NCBI GenBank assembly: GCA_028280455.1
Contig: JANQLT010000026.1
Coordinates: 1-57,799 of the forward strand
Length of the DNA: 57,799 nt
Source: Kiloniellales bacterium
GTDB taxonomy: Bacteria; Pseudomonadota; Alphaproteobacteria; Kiloniellales; JAKSDN01
Reading direction: 5' to 3'
A program made the translations under genes and the position numbers. The notes under the pieces are model-generated. The model made no database searches and was not told the DNA's origin. It was given only the letters and a program-made list of their open reading frames with translations. Within the stretch, counting starts at the first letter, position 1. Each line of letters starts with the position of its first letter. Positions 17,132 to 23,980 of this stretch are shown one piece after another.

Positions 17132-17887
17132 ATGGGCATCCTGGAAGTCAAAGGGGTCAACAAGCGCTTCGGCGGCTTGAAAGCCCTCGACGAAGTCAAC
17201 ATCGACGTGGCGGAGGGAACCGTTCACGCGATCATCGGCCCGAACGGTGCCGGCAAGTCCACGCTGCTGAACTGCTTCGTGGGCCGCCTGGAGCCGGACA
17301 CCGGCACCGTGACCTTCAATGGCAGCTCGCTATTGAACCGGCAGCCGCACGAGATCAACCAGATGGGCGTGAGCCGGGTCTTCCAGACGCCTGAGATCTT
17401 CGGCGATCTGACCCTGCTCGAGAACGTCATGATCCCGGCCTTCGCGCGGCGCGACGGCGTCTTCGCGCTCGACGCCTGGTCGCGGGTCGCCGGCGCTGCG
17501 GATATCCGCGACAAGGCCGTCGCGATGCTCGACGACGTCGGGCTGGCCAGCAAGGCGGAGTCGGTGGCGGCCCAGCTTTCGCGCGGTGACAAGCGCCGCC
17601 TCGAGCTGGCGATGTGCCTGGTCCAGGACCCGAAGCTGCTGCTGCTCGACGAGCCGACCGCGGGAATGGCGCGCGCCGACACCAACCGGACGATCGACCT
17701 GATGAAGGAGATCGCCAAGAGCGGCGTCACCATGGTGGTGATCGAGCACGACATGCACGTCGTCTTCTCGCTGGCCGAGCGGATCAGCGTGCTCGCCCAG
17801 GGGACGGTGATCGTCGAGGACGAGCCCTCGAAGATCAAAGGCAACCCCAAGGTTCAGGAAGCCTACCTCGGTGGCGCGCACCTGTAA
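17132..17887 (+). CDS. Branched-chain/amide ABC transporter ATPase (LivG type)
   Basis: 251 aa. Walker A GPNGAGKST, a Q-loop region in VSRVFQTPEIFGDLTLLENVM, variant signature LSRGDKRRLE, Walker B LLLLDEPTAGM and H-loop VIEHDMHVV. The LxRGDKRRLE signature in place of LSGGQQ is common in the urea/amide branch of LivG-like ATPases. The ATG follows an AGGA in GTGAGGAACGCATC. It should pair with the LivF-type ATPase to energise import. Confidence 0.93.
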   Translation: MGILEVKGVNKRFGGLKALDEVNIDVAEGTVHAIIGPNGAGKSTLLNCFVGRLEPDTGTVTFNGSSLLNRQPHEINQMGVSRVFQTPEIFGDLTLLENVMIPAFARRDGVFALDAWSRVAGAADIRDKAVAMLDDVGLASKAESVAAQLSRGDKRRLELAMCLVQDPKLLLLDEPTAGMARADTNRTIDLMKEIAKSGVTMVVIEHDMHVVFSLAERISVLAQGTVIVEDEPSKIKGNPKVQEAYLGGAHL

Positions 17888-17899
17888 CACCCAAGCAAC

Positions 17900-17938
17900 T
17901 GGATCGATGGGCCCGCGGTAACGGCCCGCAGCGATCCA
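17900..17938 (+). promoter_or_regulatory. Intercistronic hairpin between the two ATPase genes
   Basis: TGGATCG...CGATCCA (7 bp) encloses GGGCC...GGCCC. It lies just before the GGAGG ribosome site of the LivF-type gene. No T-run is present, so stabilisation or translational tuning is more likely than termination. Confidence 0.45.
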
Positions 17939-17951
17939 CGTGGAGGCTCGC

Positions 17952-18755
17952 ATGAGCGCAAGCAGCAAGACACAGGACACCCTGATCGCCGACGATGCCT
18001 TCCATGGCGCGGCTCCGGGCGTGCTGCCGACCATGTCGGCGGGCGGGCAACGAGCCTACTTCTCCTGCTGGGACATCCACGCCTACTACGGCGAGAGCTA
18101 CATCGTGCAGGGCGTCAGCTTCGACGTCCGCGAGGGCGAGATCATCGCCCTGCTCGGCCGCAACGGCGCGGGCAAGACCTCCACCCTGAGGTCTCTCGCC
18201 CGGGTCGGCAGCCCCGCGCTGACCCACGGCGAGATCTGGCTCGACCACAAGCCGCTGCACGAGATGAAGGCGCACGAGGCGGCCCGTGCCGGCATCGGGC
18301 TGGTTCCCGAGGACCGGCGGATCATCCAGGGGCTCACCGTCGAGGAGAACCTCAAGCTGGCGCAGATCGCCCCGCCGCACGGCTGGTCGCTGGAGCGGAT
18401 CTACGAGCTCTTTCCTCGGCTCGGCGAGCGCCGGGAGCAGGAGGGCACCACGCTGTCCGGCGGTGAGCAGCAGATGCTGGCGATCAGCCGCGCCCTGGCC
18501 CGCGACGTCAAGCTGCTGCTGCTCGACGAGCCCTACGAGGGCCTGGCGCCGGTCATCGTGCAGGAGATCGAAAAGACCCTCGAGCAGATCAAGTCGCTCG
18601 GCATGACCACCATCATCGTCGAGCAGAACGCCATTGCCGCGCTGCATCTCGCCGACCGGGCGATCATCCTCGACATGGGGCAGGTGGTGTTCGACGGCAC
18701 CGCCCAGGACGTGCTCGACAACGCGGATCTGCGCCAGCAATACTTGGCGATCTAG
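17952..18755 (+). CDS. Branched-chain/amide ABC transporter ATPase (LivF type)
   Basis: 267 aa. Walker A GRNGAGKTS, VPEDRRIIQGLTVEENL, signature LSGGEQQML, Walker B LLLLDEPYEGL and the switch IIVEQNAIAAL are LivF/UrtE features. The N-terminus carries about 35 extra residues before the first beta strand (YFSCWDIHAYYGESYIVQG). It starts at ATG 17952 behind GGAGG; the upstream GTG at 17940 overlaps that ribosome site and is unlikely. It completes the importer. Confidence 0.92.
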   Translation: MSASSKTQDTLIADDAFHGAAPGVLPTMSAGGQRAYFSCWDIHAYYGESYIVQGVSFDVREGEIIALLGRNGAGKTSTLRSLARVGSPALTHGEIWLDHKPLHEMKAHEAARAGIGLVPEDRRIIQGLTVEENLKLAQIAPPHGWSLERIYELFPRLGERREQEGTTLSGGEQQMLAISRALARDVKLLLLDEPYEGLAPVIVQEIEKTLEQIKSLGMTTIIVEQNAIAALHLADRAIILDMGQVVFDGTAQDVLDNADLRQQYLAI

Positions 18756-18757
18756 CC

Positions 18758-19447
18758 GTGGCTCGCCCCTCGTCGGAGATCCACGAAATGCCTGAGCAGC
18801 CGGAAGCCGAGCTCTCGACCCTGGCCTTGAGCACCAAGGTCGAAGAGGACTTCGTCTCGCCGCTGACGGCCGTGCGAGGCTCTCTGGAGATCCTGCGCGA
18901 CTTCCCGAACCTGGATCAGGCCGAGCGCCAGCGCTTCCTGGAGGCGGCCCTGCAGAGCTGCAGCCGCCTGGAGAAGGGCGTGGAGGCGCTCTCCAAGGCC
19001 GTCTACGAAGCCGGCCTGAAGTCTCTGGGGGCGGGAGCGGCCGAGCCGGAGACCGCACCCGAGGAGAAGAGCGACAACCTCCGGCGCATCCGGCTCCTGG
19101 ACGACCTGGGCGTGGTCGAGATCGATCTCGAGGGCTACATCTTCCGCAACTCGGACATGGTCAACGAGTTCTACGATCAGATCGAGCGCCTAGTCGTGGC
19201 CAGCGGCCGCGACTGGTACTTCCTGATCAATTTCGCCAACTGCAGCATCTGGCCCGAGGCCTGGGTCGCCTTCGCCCACCGCGGCAAGAAGATCAACGTC
19301 GTCTACTCGCTCGGCACGGTCCGCTACGCCGCCGACGATGACGACCAGGGCGAGACCGCCGGCGGCGACCTCGATCCCAACTTCCACGGCTCCCGCGAGG
19401 CCGCCCTGGCCCGCATCGAAGCCATGAAGGCCGAAGCCAAGCGCTAG
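18758..19447 (+). CDS. Protein of unknown function with histidine-less HisKA-like segment
   Basis: 229 aa from GTG 18758; ATG 18788 with a GGAG about 10 bases upstream is an equally good start. Residues about 27-80 resemble a histidine-kinase dimerisation helix pair: EEDFVSPLTAVRGSLEIL aligns with HELRTPLTAIRG, but the phospho-acceptor His is Glu. SCSRLEKGVEALSKAV resembles the second helix. The C-terminal half (VEIDLEGYIFRNSDMVNEFY, DWYFLINFANCSIWPEAW, INVVYSLGTVRYA) has an alpha/beta look like STAS folds, without a firm match. No ATPase domain or membrane segment is seen. It starts 2 bp after the LivF-type stop, so it is probably co-transcribed with the importer. Confidence 0.7.
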   Translation: MARPSSEIHEMPEQPEAELSTLALSTKVEEDFVSPLTAVRGSLEILRDFPNLDQAERQRFLEAALQSCSRLEKGVEALSKAVYEAGLKSLGAGAAEPETAPEEKSDNLRRIRLLDDLGVVEIDLEGYIFRNSDMVNEFYDQIERLVVASGRDWYFLINFANCSIWPEAWVAFAHRGKKINVVYSLGTVRYAADDDDQGETAGGDLDPNFHGSREAALARIEAMKAEAKR

Positions 19448-19500
19448 GGGCGGGTGGCGAACTCCCAAGCACGTCTCTCAAGCACGCTCTATTCTATCTG

Positions 19501-19617
19501 GTCATCCTCGGGCAAGGGCCGCGCAGCGGCACGCCGACCCGAGGATCCATGGTGCGGCTTGGCGCCAGGCCCAGAGATGGATCCTCGGGTCTCCGCTTCG
19601 CTCCGCCCGAGGATGAC
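19501..19617. repeat. Nested inverted repeat (family C)
   Basis: Outer arms GTCATCCTCGGGC (19501-19513) and GCCCGAGGATGAC (19605-19617), and inner arms GACCCGAGGATCCAT (19536-19550) and ATGGATCCTCGGGTC (19577-19591), are perfect complements. It lies between convergent genes. One copy is seen in the window. Confidence 0.8.
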
Positions 19618-19688
19618 AGTCGAGGCGGAGGCGGAGGAAGAGGCGACAGCGCTCCTCCGCAAAAACTGTTGCCGACATCGAATGACGA

Positions 19689-19716
19689 AGGGGCCGCTCC
19701 CATCGGAACGGCCCCT
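19689..19716. terminator. Candidate terminator hairpin without strong T-run
   Basis: AGGGGCCG / CGGCCCCT is an 8-bp stem with a 12-nt loop, 76 bp downstream of the phytase-like gene stop on the minus strand. No clear U-tract follows, so intrinsic activity is uncertain. Confidence 0.4.
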
Positions 19717-19791
19717 CGCTGGACCACTCTCGGCCTCTAGGGGCGCGGCGCCGGGAGTCCTATCCCTCCCGAGCCGGCCCTATGGCGTCGA

Positions 19792-22314
19792 TCAATCGTC
19801 GTCCTCGTCGTCGTCGTCGTCGTCATCATCGTCCTCGTCCTCGTCGTCGCCGAGGCCGAAGATGTCGCCGAGCTTGATGAACTGGGTTTCGCCGCTGGCA
19901 TCGTCGACGCCGTCGTTGTCGGTGACGATGATCGCGTCGCCGTTGGCCAGGATGCCGAGGCCCTCGACCTTCTCCAGAACCGGGCCGTTGTCGGCGGTCA
20001 GGTCCGGGATCAGGTCGCGCACCAGCTCCTTCTCCAGGAGCGGGAAGACGCGGCCCTGGGGCTGCGGCTCGATGCCGTCGATGGAGATCTTGTAGATCCG
20101 CTTGATGGCCGCGCTGCTGCCGCCCTGGTTGTCGCGCTCCAGGACCGCGAAGGTCGTGTCGTCGAGGGCGACGATCTCCGAGTTGCCGACCCAGCTACTG
20201 CCCGCCGGCGTCAGCGACTCCGGCAGGTCGAGCGGATAGTAGAAGAAGGCCCACTCCTGGGCGTTCGGGTCGTAGCGGCCGATCCGCACCTGGTCGTCCG
20301 GATCGCCGGCCCACTCGCGCTGGATGACGACATAGACCAGCTCGTCATCGCCCTGGCCGGTGACGGCGACGCCCTCGAAGCCGAAGCGGACCTGCAGGTC
20401 GTTGACCGAGTCGGGAAGCTGGATCGTCTCCAGGATCTCGCCGTCCTCGGCCACCTTGAGCAGCAGGTTGAGGGAGGTCACCGGGCGGTTCGGGTCGCCG
20501 ACCGTGCCGGCACCCTCGGAGACGACCCAGAAGCCGCCGTCCTTGCGCGCCGCCACGCCTTCGACGTCGAGATCGACCGTGGCGCCGTCGTCGGTCAGCA
20601 GGATCTCTTCCTCGATGATCGCCGGGTGGTCGCTGACGTCGACCACGAACAGCCGGGATTCCTTGTAGAAGCTGTCGTAGGCCGTGTAGGCGATGTCCTC
20701 GTCGTGCGGATCGCCGGAGAGCGCGGAGAGCGCCGCCCAGGGGATCGGCGTGCCGTGGCTGCCATGCCTATGGCCGCCATGCCTATGGCCGTCATCGTCG
20801 TCGTCATCGTCGCCGCCACGATAGCCGTAGCCGTCATAGGCCGACTGGATCGTCGGGTAGGTCGGCTCGCCCTTGACCAGCTTGTAGAGCGTGATCGTCG
20901 AGCGGATCTTGTCGCCGATGTCGTCGACCTCGCTGGCCACGACGAAGAGATCGCGCTTGGGAATGGCCAGCAGCCCCTCGGGGCCGACGGTCGCCGGCAG
21001 GACCTGCTTGAAGCGCGGCTTCGAGCGGTGACCCCGCATCTCGTAGACCAGGATCACGTTGGCCCGCTCGGAGCCGACGAAGAGGAAGTCGTGCTTGCCG
21101 TACTCGGCGAAGGTGATGCCCTCGGGCTCGTTGCCCTTGTTCTCGGAGCGGCCCTCGGGGTAGTGGCCGAACTTGACCGCCAGGTGCTCGATGCTGTTGC
21201 CGGAGGTGAACTTAACCCGGCCGCGCTTGTTGTAGATCGTGAAGCCGCGGCTGCCGCCGAAGAGGTCGCCTTCGTCGGCGGTGGCGAAGCGGCTGTTGCC
21301 GATCGCCGTGATGGCGTCGGCCTCGCGCGGCACGTCCTGCAGCGAGCCGATGAGCTGGATCAGGTCGTTCTCCTCGATGTCGACCTTCTCGAGGTCGACG
21401 TCGCCGCCGTTGAAATCGCGGATCACCCGGCCGTCGGAGAGCCGGACGATGGCGATGTGGTTGTTCTCCTGCAGGGTCACCGCGGCCTGGTTGCGCCGGT
21501 TGATGGCGACGAACTCGGGCTCGGGATCGCTCGGCCCGAGGTCGGCCAGGCCGGTCAGGTCGACGTCGCGGGTCGACCAGTCGGAGGGGGCGCCGACCAG
21601 GTCGACGATCTTCAGGAAGCCGGCCGGAAGCTGCGGCAGGCCGCCGACCACGCCGCCGCCGTCTTCGCAGAGGTCCTCGGTGGTCTCGCCGGCGGCCGGG
21701 CTCTCGTCGACGATGTCGAAGCCGTCCTCCGTGCCGCCGACGCAGATGTCCTCGTTGCGCTCGTTCTCGATGGCGACCGCGGCGTAGCGGCCGTTCGGGC
21801 TGACCGCGATGGAGTCAGGCTGGCCGCCGAGCGGGATCGTCTCGACGATGCTCCGGCTGTCGAGGTCGACCACGATGAGGTCGCCGGAGGTGTTGACGAA
21901 GTCGGCGCTGGTGTTGACCGCGACCAGGGCGTAGCCGTTCTTGATGGCCACCGAGGTCGGCTCGCCCGGCATGGCCAGCAGGCCGTCGGGCGCCGGGTTG
22001 CTCGGGTCGGAGATGTCGACGAAGCCGATCCGGTCGTCGCCGCCGTCGGTGTAGATCAGCAGCTTGCCGTCCTTGCTGGCGGCGACGATCTCGGCCGAGG
22101 CGTCGCCCGCGGCGGCGGCGACCGGATCGCTCGGGTCGTTGTTCAGGAAGACCGGGAAGGTGGCGATGCGCTGGAAGACCTTGCGGCGGTCGTCGCCGTC
22201 GTCGTCATCGTCGTCGGCGAAGGCCTGTGGCGCGGCGATGGCCACGAAGGCGGACATCATCGCGCAAGCGACGATGCGTGAGAGGGAACCGAGCTTCCTG
22301 TCGTCTGGTCTCAT
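19792..22314 (-). CDS. Secreted phytase-like/esterase-like beta-propeller protein with Asp- and His-rich tracts
   Basis: 840 aa, start ATG 22314 with GGGGG upstream. A Sec signal peptide (about 1-34, ending QAFA) is followed at once by an acidic DDDDDDGDD stretch. Residues about 50-480 look like a surface-layer/YncE-type propeller (GEPTSVAIKNGYALVAVN; GQPDSIAVSPNGRYAAVAIENERNEDI; EPEFVAINRRNQAAVTLQENNHIAIV). A linker of six to seven Asp and HRHGGHRHGSHG follows. The C-terminal third (VDLDVEGVAARKDGGFWVVSEG, RFGFEGVAVTG, KVEGLGILANGDAIIVTDN) fits the 'esterase-like activity of phytase' family. The protein ends in a run of 18 Asp/Glu. It is probably periplasmic or extracellular and cation-binding; the substrate is unknown. 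It is preceded by a 346-bp gap shared with the GFA gene. Confidence 0.85.
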   Translation of the reverse strand: MRPDDRKLGSLSRIVACAMMSAFVAIAAPQAFADDDDDDGDDRRKVFQRIATFPVFLNNDPSDPVAAAAGDASAEIVAASKDGKLLIYTDGGDDRIGFVDISDPSNPAPDGLLAMPGEPTSVAIKNGYALVAVNTSADFVNTSGDLIVVDLDSRSIVETIPLGGQPDSIAVSPNGRYAAVAIENERNEDICVGGTEDGFDIVDESPAAGETTEDLCEDGGGVVGGLPQLPAGFLKIVDLVGAPSDWSTRDVDLTGLADLGPSDPEPEFVAINRRNQAAVTLQENNHIAIVRLSDGRVIRDFNGGDVDLEKVDIEENDLIQLIGSLQDVPREADAITAIGNSRFATADEGDLFGGSRGFTIYNKRGRVKFTSGNSIEHLAVKFGHYPEGRSENKGNEPEGITFAEYGKHDFLFVGSERANVILVYEMRGHRSKPRFKQVLPATVGPEGLLAIPKRDLFVVASEVDDIGDKIRSTITLYKLVKGEPTYPTIQSAYDGYGYRGGDDDDDDDGHRHGGHRHGSHGTPIPWAALSALSGDPHDEDIAYTAYDSFYKESRLFVVDVSDHPAIIEEEILLTDDGATVDLDVEGVAARKDGGFWVVSEGAGTVGDPNRPVTSLNLLLKVAEDGEILETIQLPDSVNDLQVRFGFEGVAVTGQGDDELVYVVIQREWAGDPDDQVRIGRYDPNAQEWAFFYYPLDLPESLTPAGSSWVGNSEIVALDDTTFAVLERDNQGGSSAAIKRIYKISIDGIEPQPQGRVFPLLEKELVRDLIPDLTADNGPVLEKVEGLGILANGDAIIVTDNDGVDDASGETQFIKLGDIFGLGDDEDEDDDDDDDDDEDDD

Positions 22315-22660
22315 CCTGACCCCCTTTGTTCGCAGGAACTGCAGGGTGTCGTCATGGGCCGGCGGCCGCCGGCGGGGCCCCGGATCCGGTCCCGTCGGCA
22401 GGCGCGCGCGAGATGCGCTGTCGCTTGTCTTGTCCCTCGGCCCCCGCGACGGCAGGCCGGGACGCGCCATGGCGACGAACCGGCCCGAGGCTCAAGCGGT
22501 CTCTAGCCGGCGGACATGACTCGGCCGTGACAGGGGATTGAGGGATTTGCGACTATCCAGCCTAGACGGAAAGGCAGAGCCGTCACGGGCCCCAGCCTTG
22601 CGGATTGGGGACTCGACGGCCGATAGTGCGCGCCAACCCGAACGCAGGAGGGAAGGCGAC
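22315..22660. other. Divergent intergenic region, 346 bp
   Basis: This gap separates the divergent phytase-like and GFA genes and must hold both promoters. I see no convincing -35/-10 pair, long palindrome or small gene. The GFA ribosome site AGGAGGG is at about 22646-22652. Confidence 0.5.
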
Positions 22661-23083
22661 ATGGCCAAGCTCACCGGCGGTTGTCTGTGCGGTGCGGTTC
22701 GCTTCGAGGTCGTCGGAGACGCGGTCGTCTCGGGCGGTTGCTATTGCCGGGATTGCCAGGCCGTGGCCGGCGGCGGCGCGGCCTACGGCATGATGTTCCC
22801 GGCCGAGGCGCTGACGATCACCCGGGGCGAGACCCGCCGTTTCACCAGCAAGGCGGCCAGCGGCAACGACGTGCACCGCGACTTCTGCCCCGCTTGCGGC
22901 GTGCATCTCTTCTCGCACAACAGCGGCCTTACCGCGTTCCGCGCCATCAAGGTCGGCGTTCTGGACGATCCCAGCGTCTTCCAGTCCCAAGGCAACGTCT
23001 GGGCCGCCTCCGCCCAGCCCTGGCACCGGCCCGAGCCGGACCTGCCGCGCTGGGACAAGAACCCCGAGATGGCGCTCGACTGA
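22661..23083 (+). CDS. GFA/CENP-V family zinc protein
   Basis: A 140-aa single-domain protein of the glutathione-dependent formaldehyde-activating-like family. The zinc ligands are laid out as usual: [10 protein letters not shown] (CxC), GGCYCRDCQ (CxCxxC) and [10 protein letters not shown] (CxxC). Function in most members is not established; glutathione S-conjugate handling is the usual suggestion. The start ATG 22661 is set by AGGAGGG upstream. It lies 85 bp before the SDR gene on the same strand. Confidence 0.9.
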   Translation: MAKLTGGCLCGAVRFEVVGDAVVSGGCYCRDCQAVAGGGAAYGMMFPAEALTITRGETRRFTSKAASGNDVHRDFCPACGVHLFSHNSGLTAFRAIKVGVLDDPSVFQSQGNVWAASAQPWHRPEPDLPRWDKNPEMALD

Positions 23084-23168
23084 GCCCGGAGCGCCTGTCC
23101 CATCGTCCGGATCTCTGATAGGACAGCTCCAGCAAGAGGATGAGGATAGCGCGCGGGGGGATAAGGCC

Positions 23169-23927
23169 ATGAGCGGAGAGGGCAAGGTCGCCATCGTCAC
23201 GGGGGCGGGCTCGGGCATCGGCAAGGTCTCGGCCATCGCCCTGCTGCGGGCCGGCTATTCGGTCGCCTTGGCGGGCCGCCGCGCCGAGGCCCTGGACGCG
23301 ACCCTCGCCGAGGCCGGCGAGGCGGCCTCGCGCGGCCTGGCGCTGCCGACCGACGTGACCGACGCGGACTCCGTGGCCGCGCTCTTCGCCAGGACCGTCG
23401 AGACCTACGGCCGCCTGGACGTGCTGTTCAACAACGCCGGCAGCAACGCGCCCGGCCAGACCATCGACGAGCTGACGGTCGAGCAGTGGCGGAACGTCAT
23501 CGACGTCAACGTCACCGGCGTCTTCCTCTGCGCCCGCGAGGCCTTCAAGCAGATGCGCGGACAGAGCCCGATGGGCGGGCGGATCATCAACAACGGCTCG
23601 ATCTCCGCCCATGTGCCGCGGCCCGGCTCGGCGCCCTACACGGCGAGCAAGCATGCCGTGACCGGCCTGACCCGGACGATCTCGCTCGACGGCCGGCCCT
23701 TCGACATCGCCTGCTGCCAGATCGACATCGGCAACGCCCGCACCGAGATGGCCGCGCGCATGGCCGACGGCGTGCCGCAAGCCAACGGCACGATCGCGCC
23801 GGAGCCGCTGATGGACGTCCAGCGGGTCGCCGAGGCGGTGGTCTTCATGGCCGATCAGCCGCTGGACACCAACGTTCAGTTCATGACCGTCATGGCCACC
23901 AAGATGCCCTTCATCGGGCGGGGCTGA
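23169..23927 (+). CDS. SDR-family NAD(P)-dependent oxidoreductase
   Basis: 252 aa, classical SDR length. Cofactor motif TGAGSGIG near the N-terminus, NNAGSNAPG, catalytic Ser in NNGSISAH, and YTASK with Tyr and Lys. Arg-Arg after the second beta strand (LAGRRAEAL) suggests NADP preference. The substrate is not predictable. The stop codon lies in a 19-bp tandem duplication (23925-23962), and the flavoenzyme gene starts 53 bp later, so the two are probably in one operon. Confidence 0.92.
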   Translation: MSGEGKVAIVTGAGSGIGKVSAIALLRAGYSVALAGRRAEALDATLAEAGEAASRGLALPTDVTDADSVAALFARTVETYGRLDVLFNNAGSNAPGQTIDELTVEQWRNVIDVNVTGVFLCAREAFKQMRGQSPMGGRIINNGSISAHVPRPGSAPYTASKHAVTGLTRTISLDGRPFDIACCQIDIGNARTEMAARMADGVPQANGTIAPEPLMDVQRVAEAVVFMADQPLDTNVQFMTVMATKMPFIGRG

Positions 23928-23962
23928 GCGCCGGGAGCGACTCTGAGCGCCGGGAGCGACTC
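23925..23962 (+). repeat. Perfect 19-bp tandem duplication spanning the SDR stop codon
   Basis: TGAGCGCCGGGAGCGACTC occurs twice in direct succession; the first copy begins with the SDR stop codon. It looks like a recent slippage or short duplication. Confidence 0.85.
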
Positions 23963-23980
23963 AGAGAGAAGGGCGAGAGC

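Noticed and set aside
20745..20790. Phase-variable repeat in the phytase-like gene
   Set aside because: The direct repeat unit is 15 bp, a multiple of three, so slippage would not change the frame.
20626..22281. 551-aa plus-strand frame opposite the phytase-like gene
   Set aside because: Val/Asp/Gly/Arg-rich antisense of a gene with signal peptide and family motifs.
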